NCBI GenBank assembly: GCA_946478915.1
Contig: CAMLER010000143.1
Span: forward strand, 1-9,878
From: an uncultured Chryseolinea sp.
Lineage (GTDB): Bacteria; Bacteroidota; Bacteroidia; Cytophagales; Cyclobacteriaceae
DNA: 9,878 bases
Reading direction: 5' to 3'
The translations under genes and the position numbers were made by a program. Under the pieces are notes generated by a model. The model made no database searches. It was given only the letters and a program-made list of their open reading frames with translations, and was not told where the DNA came from. Shown one piece after another: positions 1-5,888 of this stretch (its first letter is position 1; each line of letters begins with the position of its first letter).

Positions 1-7
1 AGAGACA

Positions 8-1189
8 ATGAAAAAATCCATACAAGTCTTTGCGCGGCGTGTTAGGAAGTGGGGATACGCTGTATCGGTTTTTGCGTTATGCATCATGCTCGTTTCGTGC
101 GAGGAATGGTTTGGAGATGATGACGATGATCATGATAAGTTTAGAGAGGAGATTGTAGCTGATCATCTTGATACACCCTGGGAATTAGCTCAGGCTCCGG
201 ATGGCCGATTGTTCTTTACACAACGTCCTGGCGTAGTAAGTGTAATTGAAAACGGTAACAATAAAGTATGGCTTGCATTGGATTCTGTTGCATTGGAGGT
301 GGGGGAATCAGGTCTTCTAGGTATAACCCTTCATCCTGACTTTTCACAAAACGGTTATGTGTACATCGGCTATACCTATGCAGAAAGTAAAGCACCACTA
401 AAGCTCGTGAACAAGTTAGTGCGGTATCGCGAAGATGCAGCCACCAAAACTCCAGTGTTCGACAAGGTACTTCTAGATAATGTTGATGGTAACTACGTGC
501 ACAATATCGGTCCATTGGAATTCGGCCCTGACGGAAAATTGTATCTGGCAATCGGAGAAATCTTTCTGCCTGAGCTTGCACAGGACATGAGCTCACTCAA
601 TGGAAAAATTCTAAGAATGAATGATGATGGCAGCATTCCATCCGATAATCCATTTCCAGATTCATACATCTATTCGTTAGGTCATCGCAATCCTCAGGGT
701 TTAGCATTTAATCCCCAAACCGGAGCACTTTGGTCGACTGAGCATGGACCTTCTGAAGAACAAGGATGTTGTAATGACGAAATTAACATGATTAAAGCCG
801 GAGCAAACTATGGATGGCCGCTTATCAGAGGAAGCCAAACACAATCCGGACTTGAAACTCCCGTGCAGCACAGCGGAGATACGGCGACCTGGGCGCCAAC
901 GGGAGGGATATTTGTTACTCAGGGTGAATGGACTGGCTCCTTTGTGTTTACAGGACTTCGTGGACAGGCTTTGTACAGAGCCATATTTGATTCTTCGGAT
1001 CCGACAAAAATACAATCTGTCGAGCGCTATCTGCACAAGAGGTATGGCAGACTCAGAAATGTCGCTGAGCGTTCAGATGGAAAGCTCCTGATCGCGGTGA
1101 GCAATCAGGATGGCCGGGGTGATCCCACATCGGACGATGATAGGATAATAGCGCTGACTCAGGAGGAGATAATGAGGTATAGGGAGTGA
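8..1189 (+). CDS. PQQ-dependent sugar dehydrogenase (glucose/sorbosone dehydrogenase family), lipoprotein
   Basis: This 393-residue protein belongs to the soluble glucose/sorbosone dehydrogenase family, six-bladed beta-propellers that use PQQ to oxidise aldoses. Family signatures in order: DTPWELAQAPDGRLFFTQRPG (split around residues 55-75), a GLLGITLHPDF segment (102-112), H165 followed by FGPDGKLYLAIGE, GHRNPQGLAFNP (225-236), a DEINMIKAGANYGWP segment (257-271) and WAPTGG (295-300). H165 and R228 correspond by motif position to the active-site His and Arg of the family. The N-terminus has basic residues, a hydrophobic stretch and lipobox LVSC (Cys31), so it is probably a lipoprotein. The sequence after the Cys is very acidic (EE, then a run of five Asp), which in Bacteroidota can favour surface display (inference). 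The His motif reads HNIGPL where the family usually has H-x-GG-x-L, and Cys254-Cys255 are adjacent. The start at 8 is chosen because it gives a complete signal peptide. The actual substrate is unknown. Confidence 0.9.
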   Translation: MKKSIQVFARRVRKWGYAVSVFALCIMLVSCEEWFGDDDDDHDKFREEIVADHLDTPWELAQAPDGRLFFTQRPGVVSVIENGNNKVWLALDSVALEVGESGLLGITLHPDFSQNGYVYIGYTYAESKAPLKLVNKLVRYREDAATKTPVFDKVLLDNVDGNYVHNIGPLEFGPDGKLYLAIGEIFLPELAQDMSSLNGKILRMNDDGSIPSDNPFPDSYIYSLGHRNPQGLAFNPQTGALWSTEHGPSEEQGCCNDEINMIKAGANYGWPLIRGSQTQSGLETPVQHSGDTATWAPTGGIFVTQGEWTGSFVFTGLRGQALYRAIFDSSDPTKIQSVERYLHKRYGRLRNVAERSDGKLLIAVSNQDGRGDPTSDDDRIIALTQEEIMRYRE

Positions 1190-1208
1190 GTGGTGTTTCT
1201 AATGAGTA

Positions 1209-1230
1209 GAGGGGGTATAAGGTATAAGTG
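1209..1230. repeat. Short purine-rich tandem repeat in intergenic spacer
   Basis: The 74-bp spacer between the sugar dehydrogenase stop and the SDR start contains a perfect tandem 7-mer, GGTATAA at 1214-1220 and 1221-1227, after a run of G. The end of the upstream gene already has the same flavour (GAGGTATAGGGAG just before its stop). A related purine-rich stretch lies after the SDR gene at 2152-2184. No clear promoter or terminator hairpin is seen in this spacer. Function is unknown; it may be a degenerate dispersed intergenic repeat. Confidence 0.45.
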
Positions 1231-1263
1231 CAAAAGGACCAAGCAGTCGTTTAAAATTTAAAG

Positions 1264-2076
1264 ATGAGACAAATGAAAGAGCAAAAAAATTATGCACTGG
1301 TAACGGGTGGGACAAGCGGAATCGGTTACGAACTGGTGAAGCTCCTCGCAGCAGATGGATATAATCTTATTATTGTGGCGCGTCATGAAAATGACCTGAT
1401 CCGAGTTGCTAACGAAATCAAAGAAAATTTTTCCGTTGACGTTGTTTCCATAGCTAAAGATCTTTTTAATCCTGAAAATGCTTTTGATTTATATAATCAG
1501 GTTAAAACGAAAAATCTGCGAGTAGACATTTTAATTAACGACGCAGGCCAGGGTGTGTATGGCGAATTTAAAGATACAGACGTGCGCCGCGAGCTCAATA
1601 TTATTAACCTGAACATTTCGAGCCTGGTTGTTCTGACCAAACTATTTTTAAAAGACATGTTGGCTCATGATCAGGGGAGAATAATGAACTTGTCATCAAT
1701 TGCGAGTAAAATCCCGGGTCCATGGCAAAGTGTCTATCACGGAACAAAAGCATTTGTTCAATCCTTCACCGAAGCGGTGAGAAGCGAAGTGAAGGAAACG
1801 AATGTGACTCTCACAGCTCTCCTTCCGGGTGCTACCGATACAGATTTTTTTAACAAGGCAGATATGGAGCAATCTAAAATTGTACAGGAAGGAAAGCTTG
1901 ATGATCCGGTTACCGTAGCAAAAGATGGTTACGAAGCGATGATGAAGGGAGATGATAAAGTTATTTCCGGATGGAAAAACAAGATGCAGGTCACAATGGC
2001 GAACATGACTTCTGATAGTACTGCGGCAGATAAGATGAAAAAACAGCAGGCACCGGATGAATCGGATGATGACTAA
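1264..2076 (+). CDS. SDR family NAD(P)-dependent oxidoreductase
   Basis: This is a classical short-chain dehydrogenase/reductase of 270 residues with a Rossmann fold that uses NAD(P)H to reduce or oxidise a carbonyl/hydroxyl pair. Visible motifs: the nucleotide-binding TGGTSGIG (14-21), an INDAG segment (91-95) that replaces the usual NNAG with NDAG, the catalytic Ser in MNLSS (141-145), the YxxxK pair Y158 and K162, and LLPGATDT (187-194) after the active site. It resembles the DltE/YqjQ-type 'classical' SDRs; the substrate cannot be read from sequence. After the fold (from about residue 245) there is a low-complexity polar tail ending in DESDDD. Start choice is between Met1 (1264) and Met4 (1273); either leaves the Rossmann motif intact. 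It is co-directional with the sugar dehydrogenase 74 bp upstream, and converges with the DUF72 gene downstream. Confidence 0.92.
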   Translation: MRQMKEQKNYALVTGGTSGIGYELVKLLAADGYNLIIVARHENDLIRVANEIKENFSVDVVSIAKDLFNPENAFDLYNQVKTKNLRVDILINDAGQGVYGEFKDTDVRRELNIINLNISSLVVLTKLFLKDMLAHDQGRIMNLSSIASKIPGPWQSVYHGTKAFVQSFTEAVRSEVKETNVTLTALLPGATDTDFFNKADMEQSKIVQEGKLDDPVTVAKDGYEAMMKGDDKVISGWKNKMQVTMANMTSDSTAADKMKKQQAPDESDDD

Positions 2077-2110
2077 TTAGGCTTGACGTCGTCGATGGAG
2101 GTGCTAATCT

Positions 2111-2127
2111 GTCGGGAATAATCCGAC
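2111..2127. terminator. Possible weak hairpin between convergent genes
   Basis: An inverted repeat GTCGG / CCGAC with a 7-nt loop lies in the 111-bp gap between the convergent SDR and DUF72 genes. A run of five T follows on the plus strand only after another 12 or so bases, so it is not a canonical intrinsic terminator. Its position at a convergent junction is the main reason to list it. Confidence 0.25.
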
Positions 2128-2151
2128 TGTGTTGAGGGTTTTTAACAAATA

Positions 2152-2184
2152 GAGAGTAAAAGGGATAAGCAATAGGGAATAAGG
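2152..2184. repeat. Purine-rich degenerate repeat near convergent junction
   Basis: The plus strand here is nearly all purine plus T, with two similar units, AGGGATAAG at 2161-2169 and AGGGAATAAGG at 2174-2184. They resemble the GGTATAA units in the spacer at 1214-1227. The stretch sits between the SDR stop and the DUF72 stop and ends 3 bp before the DUF72 stop codon. No function can be assigned from the sequence. Confidence 0.4.
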
Positions 2185-2187
2185 AAT

Positions 2188-2934
2188 TCATCTCAAACCA
2201 TTCACCATATCCTTCAAGGTTATCGCGTTGAAGGCGGCGAATGCATCCTGGTCATTGTCGAAATAAACATAGACGTCTTTCCCTTCTTGTTTCCATTGTA
2301 AAATAATATAGGCCCAGTCCCTCAAGGATTCGTTGCTATAGCTTCCCTGATATTTATTGCCAGGTCCATGAAGTCGGACGTAAACAAAATCGGCCGTAAC
2401 CACCAATGGCGATTGATGGCCTGCAAGTTCGTAAATGCAAAAAGCACAGTTACGTTTACGAAGCATTTCATAAATGCTGTCCGAATACCATGATGAATTC
2501 CGAAATTCAATAACACTTCGTTGATCGACGGGAAGCGCATCGATGAAAGCATTGAAACGATCAGGATTGATATTCCAGCCCGGTGGGAGTTGAAATAATA
2601 AAGGCCCAAGTTTCTCGCCAAGACCGCTGGCACGAGACAGCAATAAATCCAATGCTGGCTCTGGATCCTTAAGCTTTTTCATATGCGTTATGAAACGGCT
2701 AGCTTTTACGGAAAACAAAAAGTTTTCAGAGGTTTCAGCACACCATTTTCGAAAAGTCTCCAGGCTCGGCAAGCGATAAAATGAATTATTGATTTCAACA
2801 GTATTAAAGAACGACTGATAATAAAGAAACTGATCTTTCGGTTTAAGACCTGCTGGATAAAATCTGCCTGACCAATGTTTATAATGCCATCCAGAAGTGC
2901 CGATGTAATGGATCCCTCTCTTCATTGGTAGCAT
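2188..2934 (-). CDS. DUF72 domain-containing protein (YecE-like)
   Basis: A 248-residue protein matching the DUF72/YecE family over its whole length, with a TIM-barrel-like fold and no firmly established biochemical role. Signatures: IGTSGWHYKHWSGRFYP (11-27), the FNTVEINNSFYRLPS segment (43-57), FLFSVKASRFITH (72-84), a GPLLFQLPPGW segment (111-121), and the VYVRLHGPG motif near residue 185 followed by a Trp-rich stretch and YFDND near residue 225. No signal peptide, so cytoplasmic. The family is usually about 240-300 residues, so this is a full-length short version. The start at 2934 directly follows a TGA stop of an open frame on the same strand (TGAATG), which suggests translational coupling; Met4 (2925) is an alternative start. 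The gene converges with the SDR gene. Confidence 0.93.
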   Translation of the reverse strand: MLPMKRGIHYIGTSGWHYKHWSGRFYPAGLKPKDQFLYYQSFFNTVEINNSFYRLPSLETFRKWCAETSENFLFSVKASRFITHMKKLKDPEPALDLLLSRASGLGEKLGPLLFQLPPGWNINPDRFNAFIDALPVDQRSVIEFRNSSWYSDSIYEMLRKRNCAFCIYELAGHQSPLVVTADFVYVRLHGPGNKYQGSYSNESLRDWAYIILQWKQEGKDVYVYFDNDQDAFAAFNAITLKDMVNGLR

Positions 2935-3054
2935 TCAAGAATTTTCACCACGATTGCGTTTGTCAGTCCGTTCTGAAATATCCGTAAGACTCCAGCGATC
3001 ATCTTTGTGTTTTATGTTTCCAACATGCCTACTATTAAAAGAATATCTAGCCGG
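2935..3054 (-). pseudogene. Second half of a probable frameshifted small gene, abutting the DUF72 start
   Basis: A 39-codon open stretch without an ATG, GTG or TTG start but with strikingly protein-like content: it includes VGNIKHKDDRWSLTDISERT, then a basic/acidic tail ending ENS. Its TGA (2937-2935) is immediately followed by the ATG of the DUF72 gene. The stretch begins right where the 43-codon ORF at 3047-3178 ends, in a different frame, with 8 bp overlap. A single-base shift near 3050-3054 would join both into one protein of roughly 80 residues. I read this as one small gene broken by an indel, either a true mutation or an assembly error. I do not recognise the family. The alternative is chance open frame. 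Confidence 0.45.
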
Positions 3055-3178
3055 TTACATCTTTCAGTCTTAATGGCTCATCGTAGGTAATAACGACACC
3101 GTTGTAATGCTTTCCTATGTCTACTATTTGCAGGCCTACGCGATTTGATGCTTCCGTGTTAGTCGTTTCATTTGCCAT
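3047..3178 (-). CDS. Small hypothetical protein (43 aa), probable N-terminal half of a frameshifted gene
   Basis: An ATG-started ORF of 43 codons: starts MANETTNTEASNRVG, then an alternating hydrophobic/polar stretch LQIVDIGKHYNGVVITYDEP that looks like beta-strands, and ends LRLKDVTG before TAG. No signal peptide or membrane segment. It lies between the DUF748-like gene (69 bp upstream) and the DUF72 gene, on the same strand, and probably shares their transcript. The open frame extends upstream to 3232 with no other standard start. No Shine-Dalgarno is visible, as for its neighbours. It is likely to continue, after a one-base shift, into the frame at 2935-3054. Family not recognised. Confidence 0.45.
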   Translation of the reverse strand: MANETTNTEASNRVGLQIVDIGKHYNGVVITYDEPLRLKDVTG

Positions 3179-3247
3179 GTTGGTAAGTTTTATAAAATTG
3201 TCACTTAGCGTGTTGTCAATACCAGCTGTACGTCAAATGGTTCTAAT

Positions 3248-4471
3248 TTAAGCGTTCTCACGCTCCTCCTTTTTTTGCTCGCGACGTTCCTTTCGTTCTT
3301 CTCTCCTTTCTTTTCTCTTTTGTTTCTTCTCCTCCTTTTCTTCTTCTTTCTTTTCCTTCTTTTCTTCATCGCCGCCAAAAACCTTTTCCAATAATGTTTC
3401 CTTTTCTTCTTCTTTTGCATCGACCGATCCAATAGAAATCTCATTGTCTATTGATGGTTGAATTGCTTGAATGAAAGCATTCTGTAAAATGTTAACAATC
3501 GTTATCCACAGGTTCGTATCAGGATTGTCAAGCCGGCCTTCGAAGGGAATCTTTGTCGCAACCTGATCCTTAGGCTGATTTTCAAAAACCTCTCCGATAG
3601 CACCAACCAAACCTTCCCAGATCTTTCGAAACAAATTATCATCCCGGTCTTCCTTCCCGACTACATCAAGATCCTTGATGATTGGCTTTACATAACCTGT
3701 AAACTTCCCTTCCTTCGATGCAACTTCTGTGTACATTCCGAATGAGCCCTTGTTCACATCAATTTTTGCATAAGCCTGAAAAAAATCATTTAACAATACC
3801 AGATTGGTGTTTTTTAAATCGGCATTCATGTCAAAAGTTGGCTCTTCAGCAAGCGGATTGATCTTCATATTGAATATGAATTCGCCCTCGTATACATTTG
3901 CGTTCGCCATAACCCTCGCCGGCAGCAGTGTTGCTGAGTCATAGCTATTGCGAAGATTCAATGCGGTAAGGTAAACGTTGGTCATTGCAATGTCGACCTT
4001 AGGGGTGGAAATCGAGTCAAGGTATTGAATCTCGCCATCGATGATCTCAAATCGGTTAACTTCCAAAGGCATGAAGTCCTCGAGTAGTTTTCTAAAATCC
4101 GTTGAATCATTTCGAAGATCTTCCGGCTCGACTTTTTCCTTTGTAAACTTGATCACCGGTTTTTCAAAATATAATTCACCAACGATTGATCCGTGGAATA
4201 ACGCTTTCCATTCAACAGATAGATCAATTGAAGATGCCGAGAAAAAGGGTGACTCTTTTTGAGTTGCACTATCTTTTTTATTGAGGTAAATGCTGTCAAT
4301 TTTGTAAGCACCGCGAATAATGGCAAGGTCTATGTCCTTGATATGCCCGTAATAGCCATCCATCGTTGCGAGGGTCTTATTCGCATAATGCAAAACTACG
4401 GAAGGCAGAATCAAGCGAACGACAACCAACAACACAATAACAGCCAGCACGATTTTAATGGATCGTTTCAT
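3248..4471 (-). CDS. DUF748/AsmA-like membrane-anchored envelope protein with charged C-terminal tail
   Basis: A 407-residue protein beginning with a short basic segment and one hydrophobic helix (about residues 5-25, IVLAVIVLLVVVRLILP), followed by a large, beta-rich domain facing outward. The order 'TM helix, HYANKTLATMDGYYGHIKDIDLAIIRGAY (about 29-57), LSVEW and GSIVGELYFEKPVIKF strands' is typical of DUF748/AsmA-like proteins, which belong to the wider bridge-like envelope protein group implicated in outer-membrane biogenesis or lipid transport (family knowledge; role here inferred). Later landmarks are KVDIAMTNVYLTALNLRN and a FEGRLDNPDTNLWITIVNIL segment near the end of the fold. The last 55 or so residues are almost only Lys, Glu and Arg, probably a disordered or helical charged tail. 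The tail is encoded by a near-pure purine tract. Next genes downstream on this strand are the small ORF and DUF72. Confidence 0.85.
   Translation of the reverse strand: MKRSIKIVLAVIVLLVVVRLILPSVVLHYANKTLATMDGYYGHIKDIDLAIIRGAYKIDSIYLNKKDSATQKESPFFSASSIDLSVEWKALFHGSIVGELYFEKPVIKFTKEKVEPEDLRNDSTDFRKLLEDFMPLEVNRFEIIDGEIQYLDSISTPKVDIAMTNVYLTALNLRNSYDSATLLPARVMANANVYEGEFIFNMKINPLAEEPTFDMNADLKNTNLVLLNDFFQAYAKIDVNKGSFGMYTEVASKEGKFTGYVKPIIKDLDVVGKEDRDDNLFRKIWEGLVGAIGEVFENQPKDQVATKIPFEGRLDNPDTNLWITIVNILQNAFIQAIQPSIDNEISIGSVDAKEEEKETLLEKVFGGDEEKKEKKEEEKEEKKQKRKERREERKERREQKKEERENA
3296..3367. repeat. 72-nt polypyrimidine/polypurine tract inside the DUF748-like gene
   Basis: On the plus strand 71 of 72 bases are C or T, the only purine being G3322. 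On the coding (minus) strand it is a purine tract of GAA, AAG, GAG and AGA codons encoding the Lys/Glu/Arg-rich tail. Long homopurine/homopyrimidine tracts can adopt triplex structures and are prone to slippage in whole-codon or frame-shifting steps. Confidence 0.85.
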
Positions 4472-4536
4472 GATTTTGTAATAAACATCAAATCAGTTTT
4501 GAACTGCTGCTCAATCTGCCCAGCACTTCTTTTTAA
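4472..4536. other. Short spacer upstream of the DUF748-like gene
   Basis: The 65 bp between the stop of the open frame at 4537 and the DUF748-like start probably hold the promoter or 5' leader of that gene. It is AT-rich near the start codon (reading GTTTATTACAAAATC before ATG on the minus strand). No ribosome-binding site or recognisable Bacteroidota promoter pair can be named with confidence. Confidence 0.25.
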
Positions 4537-4773
4537 TCAACCCTTTACAAAATCGTACCAACTTAGGAGTGTCAATTCGGATAATTCAGGCTGCGTTGAC
4601 GTAAATTCATCGAGTAGTTGTGGACGAAATGCTACATTAAAATGACCGATCTGGACAAATGATCGATCCAAGAGGAGCCTCAGAACATAATGATTACGAA
4701 AGGTATTTTGAGTAGAATCAGTATGTACATCTTTAAGTGTGAAAAAATTGGCTATCCAGTCATTATTGTTGCG
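4537..4773 (-). pseudogene. Protein-like open frame without a start codon (78 codons), probable gene remnant
   Basis: This stop-to-stop frame has no ATG or GTG, but its translation looks like a real protein C-terminus: NDWIANFFTLKDVH, RNHYVLRLLLDRSFVQIGHF, and a final LSELTLLSWYDFVKG before TGA. Amphipathic spacing and Trp/Tyr/Phe content are unlike the antisense shadows nearby. The only in-frame standard start is a TTG in the LLLDRS segment, which would discard the best part. A short ATG-started ORF in another frame (4752-4853, starts MKRRNNWVMTHVRQ) overlaps its upstream end, and a -1 shift near 4758-4762 would join them into about 106 residues. I favour a decayed or frameshifted small gene of unknown family. 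It lies between the TIM-barrel gene and the DUF748-like gene on the same strand. Confidence 0.45.
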
Positions 4774-4944
4774 TCACAAAGCGACCATTGAATAAACCTG
4801 AAGCTTTCAACCTGCCTAACGTGCGTCATAACCCAATTGTTCCTCCGCTTCATAGTGACCGAACCAATATCACTGTATGGCTATGCTCGCACGGAAGCAT
4901 TCACAAAACAACTATTAATCACATTTAGCCAAATGCCACAAGAT
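4774..4944. other. Spacer downstream of the TIM-barrel gene, no clear gene
   Basis: On the minus strand this stretch contains only short open pieces in different frames. These include a 33-codon ATG ORF (4752-4853) and a 17-codon stretch ending EAEEQLGYDAR at 4816-4869. They may be debris of a decayed gene continuous with 4537-4773, but none stands alone. A weak AT-rich hairpin, CATTT/AAATG with a 4-nt loop at 4922-4935, lies 10 bp beyond the TIM-barrel stop and has no T-run typical of a terminator. Confidence 0.3.
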
Positions 4945-5856
4945 TCACTTCGCATCTATCGCGCGATAAGCTGCGAGGGTAGCCAACTCACCTTCTTTTC
5001 CTGGTTTGCTGGTTCCATGTTCCATCCCCACGAACCCCCGATAACCTTTGTCATATAAATATTGCATTACCTTCGGATAATTGATCTCTCCAGTGGTGGG
5101 TTCATTTCTGCCCGGCGTATCCCCTACCTGGATGTAGGCAATTTCATCCCATGCATAGTCGAGCGTCGGCAATACATTGCCTTCCTGAATTTGAACATGA
5201 TAAAAATCGAAAAGCACTTTCACACTTGGACTTCCTACTGCCTTTGCCAAAGCATATGCCTGCGGTATGGTATGTAAAAACATTCCCGGATGATCAATCT
5301 TGTGGTTCATTGACTCCATCACCATGATTAGTCCGTGTGGCTCATAGATTTCCGCGATGCGCTTCAGCAAATCGATAGCGTTTGCCATCTGAAAGTCCCA
5401 TGGCAATTTCGGATCCGCCATTCCCAACACATTGTGGATAAATTTTGTGTTCATCCGTTTGGCAATATCGACCGATGCTCGAACATCTTTTAATACACCC
5501 TCTCTCAGACTGGTATCTCTACCCGCAAAGGTCACATCTCTAAAGGTCAACGTACCGACGAATTGTCCAAACTCCATTCCTAGCTCCTGTACGGTTTTAC
5601 TAATTTCTTCCTGTTCTTCAACAGATTTGGACTTGAGCCCGGTATTTTCCCACGCACGAAACCCCTGATCATAACCCCATTTTATTTGGTCCGACAGATT
5701 GCTGCCTGCGACGTCTCCAAAAATTCCAAACTCAGGTGAAAATTTAGTCTTAAAAACATTGGCAGTTCCCTCGCTTTTTCTCTCACCGGCCAGGGCAGAA
5801 AAAGAAAATGAAGTCGCTGCAACGATTCCGTTCTGTACAAATGTTCGCCGCTTCAT
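4945..5856 (-). CDS. Tat-exported TIM-barrel protein, hydroxypyruvate isomerase/sugar epimerase family
   Basis: A 303-residue AP-endonuclease-2-type TIM barrel closest to the hydroxypyruvate isomerase (Hyi) subgroup. The N-terminus MKRRTFVQNG followed by an Ala/Ser/Phe-rich hydrophobic stretch is a twin-arginine signal; cleavage probably falls near residue 23-24, so the folded enzyme would act in the periplasm. Metal-site residues visible by motif: E181 in MVMESMNHK, D217 in VLFDFYHVQIQEGN (with H220), Q243 in YIQVGDTPGRNEP, and E279 in VGMEHG. The GDTPGRNEPTTGEINY block is diagnostic of the Hyi-like group. Cytosolic Hyi is about 260 residues, so the extra length is the signal peptide. True substrate is probably a sugar or sugar-derived keto compound, not necessarily hydroxypyruvate. 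It follows the cytochrome lipoprotein gene by 32 bp on the same strand, suggesting an operon. Confidence 0.9.
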   Translation of the reverse strand: MKRRTFVQNGIVAATSFSFSALAGERKSEGTANVFKTKFSPEFGIFGDVAGSNLSDQIKWGYDQGFRAWENTGLKSKSVEEQEEISKTVQELGMEFGQFVGTLTFRDVTFAGRDTSLREGVLKDVRASVDIAKRMNTKFIHNVLGMADPKLPWDFQMANAIDLLKRIAEIYEPHGLIMVMESMNHKIDHPGMFLHTIPQAYALAKAVGSPSVKVLFDFYHVQIQEGNVLPTLDYAWDEIAYIQVGDTPGRNEPTTGEINYPKVMQYLYDKGYRGFVGMEHGTSKPGKEGELATLAAYRAIDAK

Positions 5857-5888
5857 GTGAATATTATTTGAAATATTTTTCTTCGATA

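Noticed and set aside
216..596. 126-codon minus-strand ORF inside the sugar dehydrogenase gene
   Set aside because: Antisense to a well-supported gene; Cys/His/Arg-rich shadow with no domain.
3205..3444. 79-codon minus-strand ORF extremely rich in Lys and Arg
   Set aside because: It reads the same purine tract as the DUF748-like gene in a shifted frame; the basic content follows from the AAG/AGA tract and there is no domain.
4259..4645. 128-codon plus-strand ORF rich in Asn, Gln, Ser and His
   Set aside because: It is antisense to the start of the DUF748-like gene and to part of the 4537-4773 frame; the composition is typical of an antisense shadow.
4758..4762. Programmed -1 frameshifting as explanation for the frame switch
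   Set aside because: No classical slippery heptamer with downstream structure is evident; decay or a sequence error is simpler.
4837..5058. 73-codon plus-strand ORF crossing the end of the TIM-barrel gene
   Set aside because: Mostly antisense to the TIM-barrel C-terminus, which has clear family motifs; no recognisable domain of its own.
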